From the NCBI GenBank assembly GCA_037355855.1, contig CM074758.1, positions 7,165,001 through 7,229,000 of the forward strand: DNA of 64,000 nucleotides. Reading direction: 5' to 3'. The first letter of the stretch is position 1. The number at the start of each line of letters is the position of its first letter. Source of the DNA: Pseudo-nitzschia pungens. Taxonomy: Eukaryota; Bacillariophyta; Bacillariophyceae; Bacillariales; Bacillariaceae. Below, piece after piece: positions 47,800 to 60,778 of this stretch. A program made the position numbers and the translations under genes. The notes below the pieces were generated by a model that had not been told where the DNA came from, did not search any database, and saw only the letters and a program-made list of their open reading frames with translations.

Positions 47800-50700
47800 A
47801 TGGCAACTGTTACTTTCTTTTCATACTGTCAGACCGTACCGTGGCGACTACTGATAGGAATACTGCTACTCCTCTCGGCCATACCACAACAACCACGATC
47901 AAGGGGAGTGCTTCCAGTTGTCACCGCATTCGTAGGTCCAGGGAGAACGGCAAGCCCGAAAGGCTTTGGAGTGTTTGGCGGCAAAGGTGGCAGTCATAGT
48001 AGAGGGAGCACGATAATCATGCGGTCCTTCATCGCTTCCAAAAATCACGCGGCGTATTCAGCAACGCGCCGTCGTTTTCAATCATCTCCGTTTTTGTCGT
48101 CATCGTTTCTGGACTTTAACCCGAATTCCAGAAATATTCAGATGGGTGCTCTGCCAGGGATCCATCCGTCGTCGGATCCTTTGACTCCATGGAAGATGAA
48201 ACCAAGATCATTTGCCGAGGTAAGGAAGTCGACAGTAGGAATCACTTCAAGAATCGGGAGTAGATTGCTCTCTTCTTCAAATGCACCACCGTTACATTCA
48301 ACTGCTTCCGCAACCGTGGTAGAGGAAGATTCAAGCAATGCAACTCCGGCGTTGGAAGAGATTGAAACAAAGAAAAACAAAACTATTTTTTTCGCGGAAC
48401 AGGCACCGCCATCTTCCACAGTGAATGCGATAAACGGCGACAAAGACGAGTCGGAATTGTTTCATGGTTTGAAGTCGAGGCCAATCGAAGGAGGAAACTG
48501 GGACCCCAATTCCAGCCTTGCCTGGACAAAGGATTTCGGACGACGGTGCCCCGAATATGAAAAGCGATGCCGAGATGGGGAGTCTTTCACAAAACTCAAG
48601 CCGGGCGACGAGGGCTATTTCGACGTCTCGGATATAGATGCCAGAATATCCAATGCCACCATAGTTCGGACGAAAGAGCAAGCTCGAATTGTCGTGGAGA
48701 AGTTAATGAATTCAGACCCTAGCATCTTTCACGCATGTGATACTGAAGTAATGGATATTGAATTGAAGGAAGTGGGGCCAGTAGGGAATGGATATGTTAC
48801 GTGCTTGAGTGTCTATTCCGGGCCTGACTTCGACTATGGCCTTGGCGCACCGTTAGGTTCTACTTTGTGGATAGACAATCTTGATGATGCTCATGGAATT
48901 CTACAAGAGTTCAAACCATGGATGGAAGACGAAAGGTTCAAGAAGATCTGGCACAATTACGGGTTTGATCGTCATGTAATGTGGAACGAAGGGATCGATT
49001 GCAAGGGTTTTGGAGGTAAGAAAAGAGTGAGAGATGTCGGGTACTTTTTTTTCGGTCTCCTTACCCACATACATACAATCTCTCTCTCTCTCTCTCTCCC
49101 TCGGTTTCGACCGTCGCTTAATTTTGAACCTTTAAGGGGATACCATGCATATGGCCCGTTTACAAGACACAAGCCGCATGAAAAATGGGGGTGGAGGATA
49201 TAGTCTGGAGGCTTTGACATCGGAGTTGTTAGGTCTAAGGAAACGACCAATGAAGGAAATATTTGGTGTTCCTCGTATAAAGAAAGACGGGACGCCTGGG
49301 AACATATTAGATGTTCCTCCGATCGAGGTTTTGCAACGTGACCCAAGGTTCCGGGAAAATTTCATTGCATACTCGTGTTACGATGCGGTCGGAACTTGGA
49401 GGTTGCATCAACGATTAGTTCAGTTATTGAAGGAGATGGATTGGATTTCGAAAGATACGAATTTATACGATTATTACTGGGCCAACATGAGGGGATTTGG
49501 TGAAGTGTTGACAGACATGGAGCGGCGTGGTGTTCGTGTTGATGCCAAGGATTACTTGGCATCAGTAGAAAAACAGGCACGCCAGGACAGAGAAGACCAT
49601 GTGAATAAATTTCGACAATGGGTGGCAACGGAAATCGGGCCAGACGGATTAGCTATTAATCCTGCGAGCTCGCTTCAATTGTGTACGCTGCTCTTTGGGG
49701 GGTCTGAAAATGTAAAAACTAAGGAACGAACTGAAGCTGTCCGAGTATTTAAAGTTCCGATCGAGGAGATCCCCGCGGATGCCTTGGAGGCTTATACAAA
49801 ACTTGAGGAAGAAAAACAAAAACAAATAGAGGATGAAGGTGAGTACATGGTTACATTGTGTTGCTAGGTAGAATTTCCACTCCCAATAGTTTTACTAATT
49901 TTGTTCATCGCCACATTAGGAAATGCAGTTGAAACTGATCATTTAGATCAACTGACAGCCGTCCAACTCAAGGCTCTTTGCAAAGAGTGCGGCCTCAAAG
50001 TCTCTGGTAAGAAGGCTGTTTTACAACAGCGCCTCCGAGAACATCTCCTTTTGAATCCAATGAATGAAGTCGAAGATGATGAGTTTGATCAAATGTCTGA
50101 TGATGACCTCCGCCAATCACTCATAGCAAGGAATCTAGACGACATAGGGGATAGACAAGAGCTTTTGAAGAGACTCCGAGATGACATTCAATACATGCAT
50201 GAGTTGGAGACAGCTGTTGCCCCAGATGCGACAGGACATATATCCATCATTGAAGCCCTTGAAGCAGCTGCTCGTGACGGCGGAGTCGCCGAAGAAATTC
50301 TACAAAGTATAAAGGAAAAATCAATGGCGAAACCCAAATTCATAGATGTAACAGTTCGAAGTCTGGGCATGGAAGCCATAAAACATACAGCTGGGGGAGC
50401 CCCTAGCGTGACTGCTGACGTCCTACGTAAACTTGCTGGAGACCCCTTCGAGGATCCTCCCAAATATGGAACGGTAAGAATGCACCAGAATGCACCAGAA
50501 TGCATAGAACTGCGTTCTCACACATTCTGTCTGTTGAAGTGAATACTCGTCACTTCAGCCACTCACATCTACATTTCGTTTCTAATCTCTATTTTAAGGC
50601 GTACGAATTTTTTGGTAGTAACGAGCGTGGGCATAAAGCATGTGTAGCGTTGTACAGCCTTTGTGCGATAGGTTCCATAGATACTATGATTGCAAATTTT

Positions 50701-51651
50701 CTCACAAGTTTGCAGTCGCTGGCGGATCATCAGAGTCGAGTCCATTGTTCTTTAAACCTGAACACAGAAACGGGACGACTCTCCTCCCGCCGTCCAAACC
50801 TTCAAAACCAACCTGCACTTGAAAAAGATAAATACAAAATTCGACAGGCATTCCAGGCGTCACCTGGAAATTCATTGATTGTTGCAGATTATGGCCAACT
50901 TGAGCTTCGTCTATTGGCATCGATGACCCATTGCAAATCAATGATTGATGCCTTTGAATCAGGAGGTGACTTTCACTCGCGAACGGCTTTGGATATGTTT
51001 GATCATGTGAAACAGAAGGTGGACGAGGGTGAAGTACTCCTAGAATGGGATTACTCGAAGGGGGATCCTCCTAAGCCACTTCTTAAGGATGAATTCGCCT
51101 CCGAAAGAAGAAAAGCAAAAACGTTAAATTTCTCTATTGCATATGGAAAGACAGCTCACGGTCTTAGTCAAGACTGGGGTGTTACACAACAGGAGGCGCA
51201 GGATATGTTGGATAAGTGGTATGATGCTCGTCCTGAAGTACGTGATTGGCAGCTTAACACCAAAGCTTACGCGAGGACATTCGGGCTCACCCGGACGCTG
51301 ATGGGACGGTACCGACAGCTTCCGGAGGCAACCGGGCGGAATAAACGTTTTGTCGGTCATGCGGAACGTGCAAGTATTAACACACCGATCCAAGGTGGCG
51401 CTGCAGACGTTGCGATGATGGCGATGGTCAAGATCAACAATAGTGAAAAGCTGAAACGTCTTGGTTGGATTCTTCTTCTCCAAGTCCACGATGAAGTGAT
51501 GTTGGAGGGACCGGAGGAAACGGCCGAGGAAGCATTTGAGGAGGTAATTCAGTGCATGGAATCACCATGGGTTTTGGGGCTTGCGAAAACGGCCGTTCCT
51601 TTGCTTGTCGATGGAAGTTGGAAGCATAAGAATTGGTACGATGCTAAATAA
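47800..51651 (+). CDS. Plastid-type family A DNA polymerase (POP-like) with SAP-like insert
   Basis: Exons 47800-49015, 49137-49838, 49920-50473, 50599-51651 (GT-AG introns of 121, 81 and 125 bp) give 1174 residues. The N-terminus has a hydrophobic signal (WRLLIGILLLLSAIP) followed by VVTAFVGP with F44, an ASAFAP-like site indicating plastid import. The 3'-5' exonuclease shows ACDTEVMDIEL (about residue 313), NYGFDRHV and YSCYDAVGTW. Exon 3 carries a SAP-like helix pair (LTAVQLKALCKECGLKVSG, about 650-685) and a weaker second one (MSDDDLRQSLIARNLDDIG). Polymerase motifs: A, DYGQLELR (921); B, RRKAKTLNFSIAYGK (about 994); C, QVHDEV (about 1120). Such enzymes replicate organelle genomes. All catalytic positions are present. 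The tail converges with the glutamate synthase gene 158 bp away. Confidence 0.9.
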
Positions 51652-51809
51652 ACGCAATGAAGTTTTCCTTTTTGTATTACGTGTATCAACTACACGAATA
51701 TCAAATAATACAGTAGTACTCGAATACACACAAGAAGTGGAAAAGAGATACATAGTTCAGATTTATTAATCTGATAGTAGCGTTGAATATTTGTGAAAAA
51801 CATATTTGC

Positions 51810-54800
51810 TTAATCTGCACATCGCTGGGTTTGTTCCGCAGACATTTCAGCGCCAACGGGCAAGAAGCACATGTCTCCATCTGGTGCAGAAGCAGAGACT
51901 CGAAGGACGGATGTGGCGTCCTCAGCAGATGAAACAACGGCAGTCTTACTCTCCGACGGAGGGTATACTTGCCAGAATTTGGCCTTTTCTTCTTCCCAGT
52001 TGCCGAGGATTTCATCCGCTCTCTCGCTTCCTGTGAGTTCGAAGTGACGCTCAACCATGTGCTTGAGTTGAGCTTCGCCTTCAGGGGTAGATAGTCTTTG
52101 CACCTTCACAATCTCGCCATTCACCTTATCTTCAAAAGAACCATCGGCATCATAGAAGTAACCGATACCTCCAGTCATTCCTGCTCCAACGTTTCTGCCA
52201 ACAGCTCCCAACATCACCACAACACCTCCAGTCATGTATTCGCAGCAGTGATCACCTGCTCCCTCGGCGACGGCAAAAGCGCCACTGTTTCGAACACAGA
52301 ATCTCTCTCCAGCTCTTCCGTTCGCATGGAAGTCACCTCCGGTGGCACCGTACAAGCATGCATTTCCGATGATGCTCGAGTCCGCAGCAACAAAATTGGC
52401 TTCAGGACTTGGAACGACAGTGATTTCTCCTCCGTGCATACCCTTTCCAACATAGTCATTTCCTTCACCAACAAGGCGAAGACTCAATCCAGGCAAAGTG
52501 AATGCTCCAAACGACTGACCGGCACTTCCTTCAAATTGAACATTGATTTGTCCCTTAAAGCCATTGTTTCCGTGTACACGTGCGATGTTACCGGCGAGCA
52601 TTGCACCAGAACTTCTATCCGTATTGATGATAGGGACAGTCACAGCAACTTCACCAGAATTCTCCTTGATCACCTGCTCGATTTCAGGCTTGCTCACAAG
52701 TTCGCGGTCAAGTTCAGAGCTGAATCCATTGACGTGGACGATTTCTTCCTTGTGAACCTGGGCGCCACCTTCAATGGTTGCCTTGAGGAAAGAGCGGTCG
52801 TCCTTCGAGCAAGGGATACCAGAGAAGAATTGATCAACGTTAATCGACTTGGTTTTCGCAACTCTACCGTTCTGTTCAGGGCTAGTTTTCAAAAGATCGG
52901 CACGCCCAATGATGTCATCCAACTTCTTGTATCCAAGATGAGCCATGAGTTCACGAACCTCCTCTGCGACAAATTCAAAGAAGTTTACAACGTGCTCAGG
53001 AGTACCTGGGAACTTCTTTCGGAGTTGTTCTTTCTGACTGGTGACACCCACGGGACACGTGTTTAGATGGCAAACTCGAGCCATCACACATCCTTCGGCG
53101 ATCATTGCGATTGTTCCAAATCCGACTTGTTCAGCTCCGAGCAAAGATGCGATAACCACATCTCGTCCAGTACGAATTCCACCGTCGACACGCAAAACAA
53201 CGCGGTCGCGCAAGTTATTTTCGTACAAAGCAGAATGAGCTTCAGCGAGTCCTAGTTCCCAAGGTCCTCCCGCATGCTTGATAGAAGAAAGAGGTGATGC
53301 TCCAGTACCACCGTCTCCGCCAGAAATTTGAATGACATCGGCATCAGCCTTGGCTACACCACAGGCAACAGTTCCAATTCCGATAGATGATACAAGTTTG
53401 ACGGAAACTCCAGCATATTCATTGACGGCATGCAAATCGTGAATAAGTTGGGCAAGATCTTCAATACTGTAAATGTCATGATGGGGTGGGGGAGAAATGA
53501 GAGTGACACCTTCTTTACTTGCTCTCAACCCGGCAATGTACTCGGAAACCTTCGGACCCGGTAGTTGACCACCTTCTCCGGGCTTGGCACCTTGTGCCAT
53601 CTTGATCTCAAGCTGTTTCGCAGTTACGAGAAATTCGGGGGTCACTCCGAATCGTCCGCTCGCTACTTGATGGACAAACGAGTTTGCAGAGTCTCCATTC
53701 TTCAATCCGGCCAGATGAGGGAAAGTAGCACTTCTGCCCCTATCGTCTACATCAGTGATGGGTTTGCCACGGATGATATCCTCACCACCCTCTCCAGAGT
53801 TGGATTTTCCACCAATACGGTTGACAGCAATGGCTAGTGTCTCGTGAGCTTCTCGACTGAGCGCTCCTAGGGACATCGCACCAGTACAAAAGCGCTGCAT
53901 GATTTCGGACGCAGGTTCGACTTCATCAATGGAGATGGGTTCTCTGTCAGAGTCGAAATCGAGAAGGTCTCTGATGTTCGCGAGAGGTGCTTCTTCGAGG
54001 CTCTTCTTGAAAATTTCATAGTTAGCAACGCTCTTTGGCTTAACTCCATCGTTTGGAAGATCGTCTCTGCCATTGGCGGCACTGACGGTTTTGTCTAGAC
54101 CAATGGCATCATGCAGAAGTTTCGCGAGATCAGCAGAGTTGGCATGATATTCTCCGAGCTTGGGAACAGGTTTGTAGTATCCGTAGTTGATAAGCTTCTT
54201 TCCGACAGATTCAGGTCGCATCATAATAGTTTCTGATGCAATATCTTCGAGGCTGAGACCGCCAATACGGCTGGTAGTACCCTTGAAACTTCGTGCGATG
54301 ACTTCGTCGCCAAGACCAATGGCCTCGAAAATCTGCGCTCCGGCGTAAGAGGTGAGAAGCGAGATTCCAATCTTCGATAAGATCTTCAACAAACCATTTT
54401 CGACTGCGGTTCTGTAGTTTTCTTGAGCTTCGGCGAGAGTTGTTTCCTTCAATTTGCCACTGGCCATCATTTTTTGCGTTCTTGGTTGACTGTGCCATTG
54501 TTTGACAGTTTCGAGAGCAAGGTATGGATGGACGGCGTTCGCACCATAACCTACAAGGCAGGCAAAATGATGGGTAGACCAAGCGCCACCGGTCTCAACG
54601 ATCAGACCGGTGTCCATACGAAGACCCTCGTCGATGAGTCTGTGGTGCACAGCTCCAACCGCCAAAAGAGGTGGAATATAGGTTGATTCATCCAAGTCGG
54701 CTTGATCTTTTGCCTTGTCGCTGAGGATCAAGACTTCAGCTCCGGCCTTTACTTGCTCCACAGCGGCGTCGCACAATGCATCAAGTGCCGTCTTGATTCC

Positions 54801-57090
54801 ACTAGGACCATCAGAGAGGGCGTAACGAGTGGACAGAGATTGTTGCTTGAATCCACCGTTTTCGTCGTTGGCCAAATCGGCGATCTTTTCCATTTCGGCA
54901 CCGTTCAACACGGGGGACTGAAGGTGGATGAGACGAGCACCCGCTTCAGAAACCTTGTAGATGCTTTCTTTCTTTCCTAGAGTCATACCAAGAGACATGA
55001 CCACGCCTTCACGTAGAGGATCAATTGGGGGGTTGGTGACCTGCGCGAATCGTTGTTTGAAATAGTTGTAAAGAGCGTGCGGGCGTTCGGAGAGAACCGC
55101 AATTGGTGCGTCATCTCCCATTGAGTAGGTGGTTTCCTTCGCAGCTCCTGCCATGTCCTGGATTTGCATACCAATGTCTTCGAGTCCCCATCCGAAAGTA
55201 GCTTGTGCAAAAGTGGTCGTACCGTCATCAAACATGCGCTCATCCGCTGCAGGCATTTTTTCGACATCCTTCCTTTGGTTCTTGATCCATTCACCGTAAG
55301 GATGACCTGTGAATATGAAAAAATGCGGGTTGACCGAGTTAGCTAAATTCAGTCACACGAGATGAAAACACAACCGTACCGAAACCACTCAAACTCACGT
55401 TTCGCAATTTCACTCTTGATAGCAATGTTGTCTTTGAATTCGCCAGACAACAAATCGACGTTAATCATTTGGCCGGGACCCAAACGCCCCTTCTCGACGA
55501 TTTCTCCTTCATCGAGATCGGGGATAACTCCGGTTTCACTCATCATGAAAACCGAACCGTCCTTTGTGATGGAGTAACGAGCGGGTCGCAAACCGTTTCT
55601 GTCTAGCGATGCACCGATTGACTTTCCGTCAGAGTAAACCAAAAGAGCTGGACCGTCCCACGCCTCCAAGAGTCCACCGTGGAACTTGTAAAAGTCGGTG
55701 ATCTCAGGATTGTTTTTCAAGTCGGGGTTTTCCATGTAAGCAGTGGGAACCATGGCCATTAGCGCGCAAGGTGCGGTGTGACGAGACTTGCACATCAACT
55801 CAAAGACACCATCGAGGTTGGCTGAATCAGAGCGGTCCAAACTGACAACAGGTTCCAAAACGGATGGAATGTCCTGTGTGTTGCACATGGTGACAATATT
55901 GTCCGATGAATCGCAATCCACCATGTCACCAAGCTGAATGGATTTGGATTTTTCTCGGGCCTTCACCCAGTTCACATTTCCCAAGAGCGTATTGATTTCT
56001 CCGTTGTGCCCTACGGTTCGCATGGGTTGTGCAAGAGGCCATTTGGGTGTGGTATTTGTCGAGAACCGACGGTGATAGATGCAGAATCGCGATGTGTAGT
56101 CGGGATTTTGCAAATCCAAATAGAATTGGGACAATACAGCGGATTGAACCATACCCTTGTACACAATGGTTCTGGAACTGAACGAAGGGATGTAGATAAC
56201 ACCATCGTCGTCGTCCCACTCCAATCCAGCTTTTTTCAATTCAACGGCAATGCGGCGTCTGACCAAGTACAGTGTTCTTTCGAAACCGTCACGAGCTTCG
56301 TCGTCGCCGTCACTGAGACGCTCTGGTGCCTTGACAATGAATTGCCAAACACTGGGCATGCTTTTCAATGCCAAGGGTCCCAAAACCGAGGGATCGGTTG
56401 GAACTTCTCTCCATCCCAACCAGCCGAGCTCGTTGTCCGTACAAACTTTCTCGATCATGGCTTTCACGGCATCGCGACGAGTCTCGTCGCGGGGGAGGAA
56501 AATCTGACCAACACCGGGTCGAGGACAACTGTCGGAACGGAACTCGTCCAAAAGCTTCCATGGGATTTCGGTCATGATTCCAGCACCGTCGCCGGAAATT
56601 GAGTCTCCACCACACCCTCCTCTGTGCTCCATGCATGTGAGGGCGGAAAGACCCTGTTGAACAACCTTGTGGGTGCCGAATTCTGTCCAAAAGCAGTGTC
56701 AATCGTGCAATGGAATAGAATGGAGACAAGCTCTGTTTTGAGTGTACAATCATGAAAATATTTCAAAGCAATCCACATCTTTTCTGTATCGGGCCTACTT
56801 CCTGATTGAGAGATTTCCCACTTACCCTCGTTTGTATTCGCAACGAAACCAACACCGCAGGCATCACGCTCCTTGGTGACAGCCATTGGACCATCGTACA
56901 TGTTGCTACCACCTTTGGAGTCAAAGGCCATGTTCAGGCGGGTCCATGATTCTGAATAATCACCAAACGTTGCGGTGTTCTGGATCACTGACTTCTGCGT
57001 CGGGGTAGGCAGGAATGCCGTCGACGGCAACATTGACGTCGACAACCATAACAGAAAGACGTTGTTTCTGCCCGAAGAAAGAAAATGCAT
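51810..57090 (-). CDS. Ferredoxin-dependent glutamate synthase, plastid (Fd-GOGAT)
   Basis: Exons 57090-56826, 56682-55399 and 55306-51810 (introns 143 and 92 bp, GT-AG) give 1681 residues. The start MHFLSSGRNNVFLLWLSTSM is a signal peptide, followed by STAFLP (F26), an ASAFAP-like plastid motif. The glutaminase nucleophile Cys78 lies in DACGVGF and becomes the mature N-terminus after propeptide removal. HRGGCGGDSISGDGAGI follows. The FMN/synthase domain includes SGGDGGTGASPLSSIKHAG. The 3Fe-4S cluster cysteines are C1256, C1262, C1267 (C-x5-C-x4-C). The C-terminal beta-helix is glycine-rich (GGVVVMLGAVGRNVGAGMTG). No NAD(P)H-binding small-subunit domain follows, so it should use ferredoxin. 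It makes two glutamates from glutamine and 2-oxoglutarate in plastid nitrogen assimilation. All key residues are present. Confidence 0.93.
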
Positions 57091-57139
57091 TGTTCCTCCT
57101 CCTACTAACGTTTCTCGATTAAATTACAAGACAGCTTTA

Positions 57140-57170
<31 letters not shown>

Positions 57171-57980
57171 TTGCTCCCCGATACAATGCAACAATGGACC
57201 AAAAGCGAGTAGACAGTTTGATTCGTTGTGAGCTCGGGCACCAGAAAAATATTGGATCGAAAGGAGTTGACGTTTTATGAGATCACCGTGATGTGCAAGT
57301 AAGTAAACCTTACTTGTAGTTAGAAATTGCCGTCCGGTAACTCACTCGTAAACCTTACTCGTTGGATGCAATTGCATGAACGAGAGGAAATTTTCACTCG
57401 TCGGTAAACAGACAGACAAAGAGAGAATTCTGTGGGAGCAAAAAAAAAGATCAAGAAATCTGTCGTTACTTAGTGACGCCGATGACGACAGCAAGATGCG
57501 CACAATGCGCCAAACAAAGAAGGATGAGATGATTAATAGTACCGGATAGAGCTCTTAACTAACAGAGCACGATCATGTGTTTACGTGGTTGAAAAGAAGG
57601 AATTACACAGTTTTGTTGGAAAAGGTGCCGGTAGTTTTGTGTCAGGACGTGACACGATTACGTACTTAGAGGCAAAGCCGGCGCAGCCATTCAATCTTAG
57701 ACAATATACCAATATATCTATTATACTTATGTATATGATATATTGAGAATAGCCTAATAACGTGCAAGCAGGAAGCACGCGTGCGATCTTTGTGTCGGAC
57801 AGAGAGTAAGTGAATTGTCATCTTGTTTTTTGTCACAAGCAGTTTTCTTTTTTAAAAAAAAAAATTGAAAATACGAAGTAAGGTTTAACCTTAGGCAGAC
57901 CCTATAGACAAAAAAAACCCGAAAATAATAACGGATTCTCATTGGTTAATATTTCGAAAACTTTAACCCTAGTCTCAAAA

Positions 57981-58013
57981 CATTTTCGCTGAAAAAAATT
58001 CTCAGCGAAAATG
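57981..58013. repeat. Perfect 12-bp inverted repeat
   Basis: CATTTTCGCTGA and TCAGCGAAAATG separated by 9 bases (AAAAAATTC). Confidence 0.8.
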
Positions 58014-58025
58014 AAATTCATCTTC

Positions 58026-58045
58026 GCTGAGAATTGATTCTCAGC
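58026..58045. repeat. Perfect palindrome GCTGAGAAT-TG-ATTCTCAGC
   Basis: Nine-base arms separated by two bases. It shares the CGCTGAGAA core with the neighbouring inverted repeat. It may be an end of a small inverted-repeat element; nothing else supports that. Confidence 0.65.
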
Positions 58046-58169
58046 TAAAAACAAGAACGGTTCGAACTAAAAACAAAACAGTTTTGGAACATTATGATTG
58101 GTCGAAATACTGCACGATGCGCATATTTCAAAAAATTATAATACATGAACTTACATACACAAATATATG

Positions 58170-60425
58170 ATGATCCCGGTCTTTCAGGAATGCAGGGAAC
58201 CAAATACATGATGATCCTGGTCTTTTGTGAGTGAGCTACAATTGATTGACGTTCCTGTTGTTGTTGCTGCTGCTGCTACTGCTGCTGCAATTGATCGACG
58301 AGGAGTGGAGAGAACAAAATGCATGATGATCTTGGTCTTTGGGGAATGCAGAGAATCAAATACATGATGATCCTGGTCTTTCTTCGGGAATGCAGGGAAC
58401 CAAGTACACAATGATCCCGGTCTTTTGGGAATGCAGGGAATTAAATACATGATGATCCCGGTCTTTCGGGAATGCAGGGAATTAAATACATGATGATCCT
58501 AGTCTATCAGGGATGCAGAGAAAGAAATTCACGATGCTGCTGCTGCTGCTGTCGGTCTTCGGTCTTATACAGGATGATCCCTGTCTTTCGTGAATGCAGT
58601 GAATCAAAGCCACAATGATCTTGGTCTTTTGTGAAAGCAGTGAAAGAACGACACGATGCCAGCTACCACAAACATTATGATCCCGGTCTTTGGTGTAAGT
58701 GCAGGGAAAAAAACATTTTTTTTCTCTCTGTTTTCCTCGTGGCCAAGGATCATCGTATATTTCTTCCTCTACACTCAGAAAAGATAGGGAACATAGTGTT
58801 GTTCTTTCTTTGCATTCACCAAAGACAGGGATCATTGAGTCGTTGTTTCGCTTCATTCACAAAAGAATGGAGATCATCGTGTGCTTGTCTCTCTGCATTC
58901 CTGACAGACCGGGATCACAATGTATTTGATTCTCTGCATTCCCCAAAGACGGGGACCACCACCACCAGCAGCAGCAGCAGCAGCAGCAGCAGTAACGTTG
59001 ATCAATTAAAGCTCACTCACAAAAGACCGGGATCATCGTGTCATTGTTTCCCTACATTCACAAAGGACCAGGATCATCATGCATTTTTGCACCGGCACTC
59101 ACAAAAGACCGGGATCATCATGTTGTTGTCTCTCTGCATTCCCGACAGACCGGGATCATCATGTATTTGTGTACCGGCACTCACGAAAGACTAGGATCAT
59201 CATGCATTTGTGTACCAGCACTCCCGAAAGACCGGGATCATCGTGCCATTGTTTCTCTGCATTCCTGAAAGACCAGGATCATCATGTTGTTGTCTCTCTA
59301 CATTCCCAAAAGACCGGGATCATTGTGTTGTTGTCTCTCGGCATTCCCGAAAGACCGGGATCATCATGTATTTGTGTACTGGCACTCAAGAAAGACCGGG
59401 ATCATCATGTATTTGGTTCCCTGCACTCACAAAAGACTGGGATCATCTTGTATTTGGTTCCGTACACTCCTGAAAGACCGGGATCATTGTGTAATTGTTT
59501 CTCTCCACTCACAAAAGACCGGGATCATCGTGTTGTTGTCTCTCTGCATCCTGTTGTTGTCTCCCTGTATTCCCGAAAGACCAGGATCATTCCCAAAAGA
59601 CCAGGATCATCATGCATTTGGTTCTCTGCATTCCCGAAAGACCGGGATCATCGTGTTGTTGTCTCTCTGCACTCACAAAAGACTGGGATCATCATTTATT
59701 TGGTTCCCTGTTGGCACTCATGGAACACTAGGATCATCGTGTAATCGTTTCTCTCCACTCAAGAAAGACCGGGATCATCGTGTCATTGGTTCCCTGCATT
59801 CCCGAAAGACCAGGATCATCATGTACTATTTGTGTACCGGCATTCCCGAAAGACCAGGACAAGCATCTACTTGGTTCCCTGCCGGTGCCCACAAAAGACC
59901 GGGATCATCATGCATTTGGTTCCCTGCACTCCTGAATGAACAGGATCATCATGCATTTGTTTACAGACACTCATGAAAGACTAGGAGCATGATGTACTAT
60001 TTGTGTACCGGTTTTCACGAAAGAGCTTCTCTGAATTCCCAAAAAGACGGGGATTATCATGTATTTGGTTCCCTGCCGGCCCCGAGAAAAGACCGGGATC
60101 ATCATGCATTTGGTTCCCTGCATTCCCAAAAGACCAGGATCATTCCCAAAAGACCGGGATCATCATGTATTTGTGTACCGGCATTCCCAAAAGACCGGGA
60201 CCATTGTGTCATTGTTTCTCAGCATTCTCGAAAGACCGGGATCATTGTGTATTTGTTTCTCTGCATTCCCGAAAGACCGGGATCATTGTGTATTTGTTTC
60301 TCTGCATTCCCGAAAGACCGGGATCATTGTGTATTTGTTTCTCTACATTCACGAAGGACCAGAAGGATCCTGAATTAGCACATCATCGTGTTGTTGTCTC
60401 TCTGCATTCCCGAAAGACCAGGATG
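58170..60425. repeat. Large minisatellite that reverses orientation near 58.7 kb
   Basis: Units of about 30-60 bp contain GAAAGACCGGGATCATCATG followed by TATTTG and CTGCATTC (forward form). From 58170 to about 58690 the units are in reverse (CATGATGATCCCGGTCTTTC). From about 58745 to 60425 they are forward, roughly 40 units. The spacer AGCTACAATTGATTGACG plus CTG repeats at 58226-58300 reappears inverted with CAG repeats at 58965-59035. Repeated-frame peptides (KTGIIMYL, ERPGSSC) arise from the unit and are not taken as genes. Confidence 0.88.
58970..58995 (+). repeat. CAG trinucleotide run
   Basis: About eight AGC/CAG units within the minisatellite. CTG runs occur inverted at 58262-58287 and 58537-58552. 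Confidence 0.8.
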
Positions 60426-60778
60426 GACGGTTTACGTCACTATTAGTAATGGAAGGGGTGTAATTATTTGGTAACGAAAAATTAGTATGTCCTCTGCGTG
60501 CAATGTGTGCGCAAGCCGAAAAACTATGCCGGCTTGATGCTGTCACTCGAAAACACACAATTTTTGGCCCAATTTCTGTATTCGAGAGCTTACTAAGGGA
60601 AGAATAAGCAAGATTGTTTAAAAGTGAATATAGAGCATTGTAGAGTAGAGTGTTAGCTAACAGACGATGTCTTTACTTTGAACAGAGGTGGTGTATGCAA
60701 GGAGATATTCCAAAAAGCAAAGATGCTGTCACTCGACGTGATCCATTATGGTAAACGTGATCCATTTTAGTTTTTCAC
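60426..60778. other. Intergenic, nothing recognised
   Basis: Contains GATGCTGTCACTCGA twice (60536 and 60722) and a duplicated GTGATCCATT (60739, 60758). No gene. Confidence 0.45.

Larger units (their letters stand above)
57091..58169. other. Upstream of GOGAT; intergenic with simple repeats and hairpins
   Basis: Presumably contains the GOGAT promoter next to 57091. A (GTT)n run of about 11 units lies at 57138-57170. No gene is supported. Two perfect inverted repeats lie at 57981-58013 and 58026-58045. Confidence 0.5.

Noticed and set aside
51098..53066. Long frames antisense to GOGAT (for example 52098-53066, +)
   Set aside because: They overlap conserved GOGAT exon 3 and show no domain; codon constraint on the sense strand explains their openness.
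57138..57170. (GTT)n run as a regulatory element of GOGAT
   Set aside because: Simple repeat near the start codon; nothing beyond position supports a role.
58170..60425. CRISPR-like array (repeats of ~25 bp with spacers)
   Set aside because: Spacers are not unique, unit length varies, orientation flips, and the genome is eukaryotic.
58184..60446. Many long overlapping reading frames with KTGIIMYL/ERPGSSC-type repeated peptides
   Set aside because: They occur in several frames and both strands, follow the minisatellite unit exactly and have no non-repeat domain.
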